A program made the position numbers and the translations under genes. Below, in pieces: positions 26,862 to 34,790 of a stretch of 64,000 nt of DNA (position 1 is its first letter; each line of letters starts with the position of its first letter). The stretch covers positions 726,680 through 790,679 of the forward strand of contig NZ_VNIP01000008.1 of the NCBI RefSeq assembly GCF_008370325.1. Direction: 5' to 3'. Source of the DNA: Martinezella tropici. GTDB taxonomy: Bacteria; Pseudomonadota; Alphaproteobacteria; Rhizobiales; Rhizobiaceae. A model generated the notes under the pieces. It did not search any database. It was not told the origin of the DNA and worked only from the letters and a program-made list of their open reading frames with translations.

Positions 26862-29198
26862 CTATGGCAGCGTATAGCCGATCACATAGTCGCCCGGCTT
26901 CGTTCCCACGGAGCCGTGACCGCCTGCGACCATGACGACATATTGCTTGTTGTCGCTGGCCGTATAGGTCATCGGCGTTGCCTGGCCGCCCGCCGGCAGG
27001 CGTGCCTGCCAGAGCTGCCTGCCGCTGGTAACATCGTAGGCTCGCAGATAATCGTCCACCGCGGCCGCGAGGAAGGCGACGCCACCCTTGGTCACCATCG
27101 GGCCGCCGATGCCGGGAACGCCGACCTTGAAGGGCAGCGGCAAGGGCGTCATGTCGTGGACGGTGCCGTTCTTATGCTTATAGGCGATCTTGCCGGTCTT
27201 CAGGTCGACACCCGCGACATAGCCCCAAGGCGGCGCCTGGCAAGGAATGCCGAGCGGACTGACGAACGGTCCCATATAGACGCCATAGGGTGAGCCCTCG
27301 TTGCGGTTGAGCCCCTGTTCGCTGCCCTTGTCGCCAGCTCCCTTCGGCGGGATCTCGGCGCGCGGCACCAGCCGCGACGTGAAGGCTAGGTAGGTCGGCA
27401 TGCCGAACATGATCTGGCGTTCCGGATCGACTGCGACACTGCCCCAGTTGAAGGTGCCGAAATTGCCGGGGAAGATGATGGAGCCGCGCAGCGACGGCGG
27501 CGTGTAGCGGCCTTCATATTGATGCTGATGAAAGGAGATGCGGCAGGCAAGCTGGTCGAACAGCGAGATGCCCCACATGTCCTTTTCCTTGAGTGGGGGC
27601 GGCGAGAAGGTCAGGTCCGAGATCGGTTGTGTCGGTGAGGCATGGTCCTCTGGAATGGTGCCACCCGGCGCCGGAATCTCCTTGAAAGGAATGATCGGCG
27701 TGCCTGTGCGGCGATCGAGCACATAGATGTCGCCCTGCTTGGTCGAGGCGAGCAGTGCGGGAACGACACCGCCATCGGCCTTTGTCATGTCGAAGAGCAC
27801 GGGCTGCGCCGGCACGTCCATGTCCCAAAGATCATGATGCACGAATTGCTGCACCCATTTGAGCTGCCCCGTGTTGATATCGAGTGCCACCACCGAGGAG
27901 GAAAAGCGTTCGACGTTTTCGCTGCGGCCCATGCCGAGCTGGTCGGGCGTCTGGTTGCCAAGCGGTACATAGACCATGCCGAGCGCCTCATCGGCGCTGG
28001 AGACCGACCAGCTGTTCGGCGAATTCGTCGTGTAGGTCTGCCCCACTGGTATGGGGGTCGTATGGTCCGGATTGCCCGAATCCCAGTTCCAGAGCAGCGT
28101 GCCGGTCCGGACATCGAAAGCGCGAATGACGCCGGATTGCTCTTGGGTCGAGTAATTGTCGTTGACCGCACCGCCGATGATGATCTTGTCGGCGACGATG
28201 ACGGGCGGCGACGTCGAATAATAGTAGCCGGCGGGATTGTATTTCATGCCGGCCTCAAGATGCAGCGTGCCCTGATCGGCAAAGCTCGGGCACACTTTGC
28301 CATTGGCTGCGTCGAGCGCTATCAGCCGGGCATCCGAAGTCGGCAGATAAACACGGTCGGCGCAGGGCGCCCCGCCTGCGGCAGTCGCGTCGTGATAATA
28401 GGAGACGCCGCGGCAGGTCTGATGCTGGCGGTTGGGGTTCATGCCGGCGTTGGCGTCGTAACGCCATTTTTCCTTGCCATCCTTCGCGTCGAGCGCGATC
28501 GCCAGGCTGTGAGGCGTACAAATGAAAAGCGTGTCGCCCACCTTCAGCGGCGTCACCTGATAGGTGGTCTCACCGATGTCGTCGGGCCGCTTCACATCGC
28601 CGGTCTGGTAACGCCAGACCTCCTTGAGATTGGCGACATTCTGCGGATTGATCTGATCGAGGGGCGAATAGCGCTGGCCGAAGGAGGTTCTGCCATATTG
28701 ATGCCATTCGCCATCAGGCACATCGCCGCCCATCGGGGCATTAGACACTACGGTCGTAGGCAAGTCGCCGGCTAGATCGTGAGGATCGGTCGTCATCGAA
28801 TAAACGGCAACGACAATGGCGATGACGAGAGAGATGGCAAGCGGCCAGGGATTGGCCCCATAGTGAACGCCGTCGAGGCTGCGAAAGCCGAGCGGGCGCC
28901 GGATCCAGGGTGTCAGCAGCCAGAGCCCGATCAGAATGATGAGGCCGCCGCGCGGACCGAGCTGCCACCAGTCGAAACCGACCTCCCATATCGCCCAGGC
29001 AAGCGCTGCAAGCACGAAAATTGCATAGAGCCAAAGGGCGGCTGCCTTGCGCACGGCAAGCAGGATGGCGGTCAGGAGAAAGGCGAGCCCAGCCAGAAGA
29101 TAAAAGAAACTTCCGCCGAGCAGCACCAGCCAAAGCCCACCGCCGCCAAGCGCCAGACCTATGAGTGCCAGAATGATCGATGTGACGACGATGGCCAT
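26862..29198 (-). CDS. gcd: Membrane-bound PQQ-dependent glucose/quinate-type dehydrogenase
   Basis: 778 residues from ATG 29198, with GGAG 6 bases upstream. Five N-terminal membrane helices (about 1-140) precede an eight-bladed PQQ propeller in the periplasm. WHQYGRTSFGQRYSPLDQIN and the repeated W-containing blade motifs are typical. It oxidises glucose and other aldoses (or quinate/shikimate) at C1 and passes electrons to ubiquinone, acidifying the medium. Glucose dehydrogenase is the usual member at this length. No PQQ synthesis genes are in the window, so the holoenzyme depends on loci elsewhere or external PQQ. Confidence 0.85.
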   Translation of the reverse strand: MAIVVTSIILALIGLALGGGGLWLVLLGGSFFYLLAGLAFLLTAILLAVRKAAALWLYAIFVLAALAWAIWEVGFDWWQLGPRGGLIILIGLWLLTPWIRRPLGFRSLDGVHYGANPWPLAISLVIAIVVAVYSMTTDPHDLAGDLPTTVVSNAPMGGDVPDGEWHQYGRTSFGQRYSPLDQINPQNVANLKEVWRYQTGDVKRPDDIGETTYQVTPLKVGDTLFICTPHSLAIALDAKDGKEKWRYDANAGMNPNRQHQTCRGVSYYHDATAAGGAPCADRVYLPTSDARLIALDAANGKVCPSFADQGTLHLEAGMKYNPAGYYYSTSPPVIVADKIIIGGAVNDNYSTQEQSGVIRAFDVRTGTLLWNWDSGNPDHTTPIPVGQTYTTNSPNSWSVSSADEALGMVYVPLGNQTPDQLGMGRSENVERFSSSVVALDINTGQLKWVQQFVHHDLWDMDVPAQPVLFDMTKADGGVVPALLASTKQGDIYVLDRRTGTPIIPFKEIPAPGGTIPEDHASPTQPISDLTFSPPPLKEKDMWGISLFDQLACRISFHQHQYEGRYTPPSLRGSIIFPGNFGTFNWGSVAVDPERQIMFGMPTYLAFTSRLVPRAEIPPKGAGDKGSEQGLNRNEGSPYGVYMGPFVSPLGIPCQAPPWGYVAGVDLKTGKIAYKHKNGTVHDMTPLPLPFKVGVPGIGGPMVTKGGVAFLAAAVDDYLRAYDVTSGRQLWQARLPAGGQATPMTYTASDNKQYVVMVAGGHGSVGTKPGDYVIGYTLP

Positions 29199-29554
29199 GA
29201 TCTGCTCCAGTCTATCAGCCGATTGGATAGTGATTGATCGAAGGCATGCGAAAATCACTCGGGCTCTCGATGGATCCCCGAGGCCGGTCTCAAGTCGAAA
29301 TCGATGTCGATTGTTTTGCCGGCGGTAACCAGGGCCGTTTCCAGGGCGATTTGGATGGATACATCAAGCTCCCCAATCAATCGCAGATTGAACGTCAGGA
29401 TGGCAAGAATGTTCCAATCCAGCGAGCCGTTCAAGTTCGATACCGCCGCGCCCGAATTGATTAACGGACGTAGTTAATTTTTTAACAATTATGCGGATAC
29501 TAATGGAACAAACATTGGAATCAAGGGTTTCCGTGCCGAGCCGGAGGACTAAAG
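29199..29554. other. 356-bp intergenic region upstream of gcd and the 62-residue gene
   Basis: It carries a candidate EcfG-type promoter (29505-29529) for the plus-strand small gene. A plus-strand frame at 29234-29464 lacks a start with a ribosome site and shows no known motif, so it is not called. The promoter of gcd must lie on the minus strand near 29199-29300, but no clear boxes were recognised. Confidence 0.4.
29505..29529 (+). promoter_or_regulatory. Candidate general-stress (EcfG-type) promoter
   Basis: GGAAC at 29505-29509 is followed after 16 bases by GGTT, one base away from the GGAAC-N16-CGTT pattern used by the alphaproteobacterial general stress sigma factor EcfG. The next ribosome site and start are about 15 and 26 bases further on. 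A single near-match can arise by chance. Confidence 0.35.
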
Positions 29555-29743
29555 ATGAATCTGAAGATCGTTACTGCCCAGTCGGAAGTCGAGACAGCCG
29601 ACACCGGAACCTATCCGGACGGCATGATGGAACGCGTTCTGGTCGAGTTCTCCGCAAGCTCCGAGCAGCAGCATCGCAAGTCTCACGAGCGGGACTACGG
29701 TGCGCGCAAGGCTTTGCGGCCAATCCCGGCCGGACTTGCCTGA
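29555..29743 (+). CDS. 62-residue hypothetical protein
   Basis: A very good ribosome site (GGAGG, 8 bases before ATG) supports this small hydrophilic protein. It begins MNLKIVTAQSEVETADTGTY and ends RKALRPIPAGLA, with an acidic first half and a basic QQHRKSHERDYGARK stretch at about 39-53. No signal peptide, membrane helix or known domain is seen. A possible EcfG promoter upstream hints at stress control. The function is unknown. Confidence 0.6.
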   Translation: MNLKIVTAQSEVETADTGTYPDGMMERVLVEFSASSEQQHRKSHERDYGARKALRPIPAGLA

Positions 29744-29801
29744 TATGCCACTGGCGGATGCGACCTCGCCATATGCGGGGTTCGCGGTGTCGGTCGCCTG
29801 A

Positions 29802-30530
29802 TCAGATGTAAAGCGGCGCCATTCTGCGCCATGCGCCGGCTCGATGGGCGCGGCCACCCCACACGTGCAGTCGATGGTCGATCTGTTTGTCGGCCAGCAG
29901 GCGGCTCAGATGGCGGTTGTTGTCGATGAAGGGATCGGCGTCTCCGATCGTGATGACGATCTCGATCTGGCGCAATTTCTCCAATCGCCAATCGCAGGCT
30001 AGCCCCGGCAGAAAATGCGTCGGCGTGTGAAAGTAGATTTCGTCGTCGTAGTAACCGTCAAACAGGTCAGCGAAGGATTCGACCGTCATCGTCAGATCGT
30101 AGCGGCCGGAAAAAGCCACCAGCTTGCGGAAAAGGTGAGGGTGACGGAAGACCAGGCTGGTGGCCTGGAAGGCGCCGAGGCTGCAGCCATGGACGATGGT
30201 GCACTCATGCGCGTTCTTCTGCGCCATCAGCGGCAGGACTTCGTTCAGGATATATTCCTCGAACGCTTTATGCCTGCGAATGCGTTCGGCCGGATGGCGA
30301 TGAGCGCTGTAGAAGGTTTCCCTGGCCAGCCCTTCGATGCAATAGAGCTGAAGGTGCCCGCCGATCAGCTTGTCGGCGAGGCTGGCGACGATGCCGATCT
30401 GCTCATATTCCCAGAACCGACCGTCGCGCGTAGGAAATACCAACACCTTGGCGCCGGCATGACCGAACACCAGCAGCTCCATGTCTCGATCCAGCCGTGG
30501 GCTGTACCAGCGCAGGTATTCGCGGTTCAT
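29802..30530 (-). CDS. Alpha/beta-hydrolase, esterase D/antigen-85-like
   Basis: 242 residues. The nucleophile elbow is GCSLGA (Ser about 117), and acid and base residues are plausible in GDADPFIDNN (Asp) and WGGRAHRAGAW (His). The fold matches the putative esterase family (PF00756 type), which hydrolyses acyl or feruloyl esters. There is no signal peptide, so it acts in the cytoplasm. It overlaps the upstream acetyl-xylan-esterase-like gene by 4 bp (ATGA), showing translational coupling. Substrates are unknown; the pairing of two esterases suggests stepwise deacylation of one acylated sugar or polymer fragment. Confidence 0.8.
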   Translation of the reverse strand: MNREYLRWYSPRLDRDMELLVFGHAGAKVLVFPTRDGRFWEYEQIGIVASLADKLIGGHLQLYCIEGLARETFYSAHRHPAERIRRHKAFEEYILNEVLPLMAQKNAHECTIVHGCSLGAFQATSLVFRHPHLFRKLVAFSGRYDLTMTVESFADLFDGYYDDEIYFHTPTHFLPGLACDWRLEKLRQIEIVITIGDADPFIDNNRHLSRLLADKQIDHRLHVWGGRAHRAGAWRRMAPLYI

Positions 30531-31486
30531 AGCACCTTGAAAAATCGCCCGACCTTGTCTTGCAGAATCGCGTTCTGCTCTTCGCCACCAGTATAATCGA
30601 AATGGCCGGCATCCAGGATGAAGATTTCGTTAAACTTCTGCAGCGCATTTGCGACGGAGAACTGGCAGGGCGGCGCAACGGCCGGATCGAAAAGGGCAGG
30701 CGCGACAAGCATCGGAACGGTGATCCGGCTTGCCGCGATTGCGGCATCGAAGAAGCGCAAGGTTTCCAGAACGCTGCCATGTTGCTTCTGATAGGCCTGA
30801 ACGGATTGCGCGCTGCCCACGGTCGGCAAGGTCAGCCACAGCGGACGATGGCCGAAAGTCGGGACCACGAGATGGCCGCGTCTGATTCTCGCATCGAACG
30901 GAATTGCCAATGCACCGATGCCGCCGCCGAAGCTGATACCGCTATAGCCGATATGGCCTGCAAGCCACGGGTAGAGGGTCTCCAAGGTCGAAACGGCAAG
31001 CCAGATGTCTTCGACGCAGCCGCCGATGACGTAGGTGTCGCGATGTCCGATGCCGTGCACCACATGTCCCGACGCATCCGATGGGATCAGCGGGCAGGCG
31101 CTTAGAGAAAGCCCGCGACTGCAGGGAAATAGAACAGCGGTCTCTTCCAGTGGCAAGTCGAATTCGGGCTGGTCCCTTCCTCCATATCCATGTCCGACGA
31201 CGAGCCCGCGTCGCACCTGACCATGGCGGGGGACAAGCAGCCAACCGTTGATCTGAAACGATCCCGTCGACACATAGCTGATATCGAAAACATGCCAGTT
31301 GTCGTGACTCAACCTGCTGTGACGAAGCTTCGGTTGCGGGTCGACGGCAATGGCGGCTTGGTAGCGCCGTTGCCAGAAATCGTCGAAGCCGGGTGGGGCT
31401 TCCGGTATCTCGATAGCCTGCAACTGGGAAAGCCGCAGGCCATAGGTCGGATCGAAGTCGAAAGGATGGGCTGTCGGTACACTCAT
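30527..31486 (-). CDS. Acetyl xylan esterase (AXE1)/cephalosporin-C deacetylase family
   Basis: 319 residues from ATG 31486; a TTG ten codons upstream is also possible, and neither has a strong ribosome site. The N-terminal PPGFDDFWQRR is the AXE1 family hallmark. The catalytic serine lies in GYSGISFGGG (about 180), the Asp in APALFDPAVAP and the His in DAGHFDY. Family members (carbohydrate esterase 7) remove acetyl groups from small acetylated sugars and antibiotics in the cytoplasm. It is the first gene of a two-esterase operon. Confidence 0.85.
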   Translation of the reverse strand: MSVPTAHPFDFDPTYGLRLSQLQAIEIPEAPPGFDDFWQRRYQAAIAVDPQPKLRHSRLSHDNWHVFDISYVSTGSFQINGWLLVPRHGQVRRGLVVGHGYGGRDQPEFDLPLEETAVLFPCSRGLSLSACPLIPSDASGHVVHGIGHRDTYVIGGCVEDIWLAVSTLETLYPWLAGHIGYSGISFGGGIGALAIPFDARIRRGHLVVPTFGHRPLWLTLPTVGSAQSVQAYQKQHGSVLETLRFFDAAIAASRITVPMLVAPALFDPAVAPPCQFSVANALQKFNEIFILDAGHFDYTGGEEQNAILQDKVGRFFKVL

Positions 31487-31560
31487 GGCAAGTTTGTCGC
31501 GTGAAAGGATCGACAAGGCAAGGACGAAGATCGCCTGCCTGCATCGTGGATCGTCCCTGT

Positions 31561-31746
31561 CTATCCGCGGGTCTGTTGCGTTGGACGATCGATGCGATAG
31601 AGCACATAAGGCCGCAGGGCGTGGCCTGGCGGTACGATGATGTCGTCGAAATCACCGCCGATCAGCGCGCCATCGACCTTCCGTTCGACAGCCAGAAAGC
31701 CGAAGCCTTCCCGAGGTAGTTGCTTGGCGGCTTCATCAATCAGCAT
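31561..31746 (-). CDS. 61-residue hypothetical protein
   Basis: ATG 31746 has GAGGA about 8 bases upstream; the frame is open a further 24 codons. The product begins MLIDEAAKQLPREGFGFLAV and contains DFDDIIVPPGHALRPYVLYRI. It looks like a small cytoplasmic alpha/beta protein without a recognised domain. It lies 75 bp upstream of the esterase pair on the same strand and could be cotranscribed. Confidence 0.45.
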   Translation of the reverse strand: MLIDEAAKQLPREGFGFLAVERKVDGALIGGDFDDIIVPPGHALRPYVLYRIDRPTQQTRG

Positions 31747-32002
31747 GTCCGTTTCCTCGGCCGGGCGCATCCCCGGCAAGCGAACCGGACAAATGTGACT
31801 AAAACTCATTTTCGGCACTATTCTTCCCTATCGCGTCCGCGAGCGGGATGTCATCGTAAAGACGTGAAAGCAGACGCCGTCGGCTGGCTATTGCGGTCTC
31901 TCCGCTCTCGAAAATGAAGAAGTTTTAAGTCTGTTCGTTAAATGAAGATTTCAATGAATCTGCTGTAATTGTCGAACAGAAGGTAGTTTTGGAGAGAATT
32001 TC

Positions 32003-33802
32003 TTGTCACGGCTCAGAATTCAACAGCTTCAATGGATCGGCGCGGTAGCTGTTATCATGGTTTGCTTGATGATGGCCGGCTCGACGATTGCTTTTAGCCT
32101 GTCGGATTACATCAATCACAAGCGGGGAGTGACGGAGTTCGGCCGTTTTCACGCGGCGCTGCACGCGGCTGCAATGATCGCGAGGGAACGCGGACCGGCA
32201 AACAGTCTCATGGGCGCTTCGCAAGAAGAGCAGCCGCAATTTGCCGCTGCCTTGAAGGCCAGCCGTGATGAGACCGACAAGGACATTGCCAAACTCGAAA
32301 CACTCTTTCGAACGGAAATAAATCAGTCGCCGGAGATGCGCAGCGCGTTCATGGCGGTCAAGGCACAACTGGAATTCGGCAGGCAGACCGTTGACGCGAT
32401 GGTCGCCATGCCGCGCGACGAGCGCAGCGGCGCGAAGATCGCAGAGGCGATCCAGGCAATGTTCCTTGCGGCGGACCGGGCGCAGGATTACCGGGACGTT
32501 GCGGGCCGATCGATCATTGCTCTGGCGCCGGAGACCGGCGCCGAAGTCATGCTGACATCGATGGCCGGGACGCTGAGGGAGCGCGCAGGACGCTTGGGAT
32601 CCTACGTAGTCATGATGCTGACCTCGCAAGGCCAGGCTCGTTCGCACTATCGCATCGCTTTCGACAGCGAATTGAACCGCCTCTTCGAGGTGAACGCGCT
32701 TCTGAAGACTTATGCGCCCACCACCCTGCAATCACAGGACGTTGCACAGCTGCTGGATCAGGTGACGGTCAGCTACTTTGCCGGATCGCTGCCCTATGCC
32801 CAGCGTGTTGCTTTCGAGTCGAACAGCGGCAACGCGCCGACACCGGCCGAATTCACGGCAAAATACGTTCCCGGAATGAAGTCCACCGAGATCCTGCGGG
32901 AGCTCATCGAAACGACTGCACTGACTTCGCTCGATAGAGTTCGGGAGAAAGCTGTGAAGGCCATGCTGGTTTCCGCCTCGTTGGCAGGCATGGCGATCGT
33001 AGTAGTCATCGGGTTGGCCTACACGCTGCGACGCTCGCTTTTCAGGCCTATGCTTGCCGCCATAGGCCAGATTGACGAGATTGCTGCAGGCAACCTCGCG
33101 ACGCCACCGCCAATGCCTCATGCCGGACGGGAAGTGCGCGAAATGTTCCAGCGGCTCGATATTCTGCGTGAGCAGCAGCGTTTCAAGCGGCATCTGGAAA
33201 CGGAACGCAAGGCGATGACGGAAGAGCTGAGGCGCCTCTCTCAGACAGACGCGTTGACCGGACTTCTTAATCGACGCGCGCTCGGCGAGGCAGTCGGCCG
33301 GCTGTTTTCCGAAAGGAAAGCAGGCTTCCGTGGCTTCGGTGTCATCATGTTCGACATCGATCATTTCAAATTGATCAATGATCGGCATGGGCATGCTGTC
33401 GGCGACCTGGCGCTTCAAAGAACGGCCGAAATTCTGGGGCCATGCCTGCGTCCCAATGATTTGTTCGCGCGCTATGGCGGCGAAGAATTCATCATCGTCC
33501 TCTGTGACGTGAGTGAAACATCTGCACGGTCGACCGCGGAAAGGCTGCGGAAGACCCTGGCACAGGCTGTCATCAACGACGAACATGGCTTGATGGTCAC
33601 GGCCAGCTTCGGTGTCGACTGGCGTGCGCAATGCGCATTTGAGGATTGGGAAAAACTCACCATGGTTGCCGATAAACGCCTTTATCAGGCCAAACGAAAC
33701 GGACGTAATCTGGTCTGCTTTTCCGATGCGCTTGAGGAGATGGCGATCGTGTCGGCAGTGAAAAGCGGGCCTGCTGGCCCAGGTGTCGAAAACGCCGCCT
33801 GA
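32003..33802 (+). CDS. Membrane diguanylate cyclase (GGDEF)
   Basis: 599 residues from a TTG start at 32003 with GGAGAG 8 bases before. Membrane helices at about 11-33 and 318-340 enclose a ~280-residue periplasmic helical sensor domain, and a HAMP-like linker follows. The GGDEF domain (about 425-580) has an active site RYGGEEF (GGEEF at 492-496) and an intact I-site RPND (483-486), exactly five residues upstream, for product feedback. It makes cyclic di-GMP from two GTP. It points towards the convergent pilus operon just downstream, and c-di-GMP commonly controls adhesion, so a functional link is possible but not shown. Confidence 0.9.
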   Translation: MSRLRIQQLQWIGAVAVIMVCLMMAGSTIAFSLSDYINHKRGVTEFGRFHAALHAAAMIARERGPANSLMGASQEEQPQFAAALKASRDETDKDIAKLETLFRTEINQSPEMRSAFMAVKAQLEFGRQTVDAMVAMPRDERSGAKIAEAIQAMFLAADRAQDYRDVAGRSIIALAPETGAEVMLTSMAGTLRERAGRLGSYVVMMLTSQGQARSHYRIAFDSELNRLFEVNALLKTYAPTTLQSQDVAQLLDQVTVSYFAGSLPYAQRVAFESNSGNAPTPAEFTAKYVPGMKSTEILRELIETTALTSLDRVREKAVKAMLVSASLAGMAIVVVIGLAYTLRRSLFRPMLAAIGQIDEIAAGNLATPPPMPHAGREVREMFQRLDILREQQRFKRHLETERKAMTEELRRLSQTDALTGLLNRRALGEAVGRLFSERKAGFRGFGVIMFDIDHFKLINDRHGHAVGDLALQRTAEILGPCLRPNDLFARYGGEEFIIVLCDVSETSARSTAERLRKTLAQAVINDEHGLMVTASFGVDWRAQCAFEDWEKLTMVADKRLYQAKRNGRNLVCFSDALEEMAIVSAVKSGPAGPGVENAA

Positions 33803-33826
33803 CCGGCTCGCCGTCTTGAGTTCGTG

Positions 33827-34789
33827 TCAGTAGGTGAGCGTGACCACCACTGTATCCTCATAGATCCCAGGAGATGGCGTCGTCTGCGGCGGCACGCGGC
33901 CATAGACCGTTAGAAGCTGGCCTGCACCAGTTCCGCTTCCCGCGACGGTGCTTCCTGGCGTGTTTGCATCGCCCCAGGGCTGCGATCGATTCGTATCCTT
34001 ATAAAGACCATAGGTCACCGTTTCAGTCCCCTTCGACATTTTTCTGGCGGTCGGTGCGGCGCTCGCGGTGCCGCCGTTCAGCGAGATCGTGTAGGTTGTG
34101 CCTGGCGTGCAGGTTGCCGTAATGGAACCGGTGGCGTCGACATTGGTTCGCAGCACGCCCTGCGTGCCGAAGTCGACATTCTGGACGTTGACCAGGCAGT
34201 TAGCGGCGACGCTCGCATTGACGCTGAACGATGCGGTTCCCACCGTTCCCGAGGGCGACGCGCAGCTGGTGGCGCTGCTGTAGCTGTAATAGAACGAAGT
34301 GTCAGGGGAGGTGAAGTTCGATGTATAACCGCCCGGCGCCGCCGTCGGCGGGCTTCCCAGCGCCGAGCCATAGACCGTCATGCTGCCGGTTGCGCCGACC
34401 AGCGAACCATTCAACAGGGCCATTGTCAGCGCATAGGCCGGCGCCCGTGACGGATAGGACCAGGTGCTCGACCCCCAGATCAGGCTTCGCCCAGAATCGG
34501 AGTAGAGCTGATAGTTCAAAGAACTTGCTCCGTTCACCATCTGGCGTGCTGCCGACGAGGATGCTCCACCGCTGCCGGCGCCGATATTGGGGCAAATCAG
34601 GAGTCGCTTGCCCAGATCCAGGACTCCCCCGGAACAACTTACATTTATCGTGGATGTCGAATTGACCGGAGTGCCCGACAAGGTATCGACCGCGCCAAAG
34701 TTCATATCGGTTGCGGTGAAGCTGCAGCTCTGGGCAGCGCACAGCGAAGGCAGTAGTAAGACTAGCAGAAGGGCAATCGATCGCAGCAT
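33827..34789 (-). CDS. Spore-coat-U (SCPU) protein, two-domain pilus tip subunit (CsuE-like)
   Basis: 320 residues from ATG 34789, one base after the usher stop (TAG-G-ATG); an upstream ATG at 34810 overlaps the usher gene. The signal peptide is about 1-19 (to CAAQ). Two SCPU domains follow: about 20-160 and about 175-320, the second ending TYGLYKDTNRSQPWGD and then TVVVTLTY. A two-domain SCPU protein encoded last in an archaic chaperone-usher operon fits the tip adhesin, as CsuE does in Acinetobacter. Paired Cys residues in each domain would be disulfide-linked. Confidence 0.82.
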   Translation of the reverse strand: MLRSIALLLVLLLPSLCAAQSCSFTATDMNFGAVDTLSGTPVNSTSTINVSCSGGVLDLGKRLLICPNIGAGSGGASSSAARQMVNGASSLNYQLYSDSGRSLIWGSSTWSYPSRAPAYALTMALLNGSLVGATGSMTVYGSALGSPPTAAPGGYTSNFTSPDTSFYYSYSSATSCASPSGTVGTASFSVNASVAANCLVNVQNVDFGTQGVLRTNVDATGSITATCTPGTTYTISLNGGTASAAPTARKMSKGTETVTYGLYKDTNRSQPWGDANTPGSTVAGSGTGAGQLLTVYGRVPPQTTPSPGIYEDTVVVTLTY

Positions 34790-34790
34790 C

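Noticed and set aside
27642..28775. 377-codon plus-strand open frame
   Set aside because: It is antisense to the PQQ dehydrogenase propeller and has no recognisable motif.
29234..29464. 76-codon plus-strand frame
   Set aside because: It has no ribosome-binding site at its possible starts and no motif, and lies in the probable gcd promoter region.
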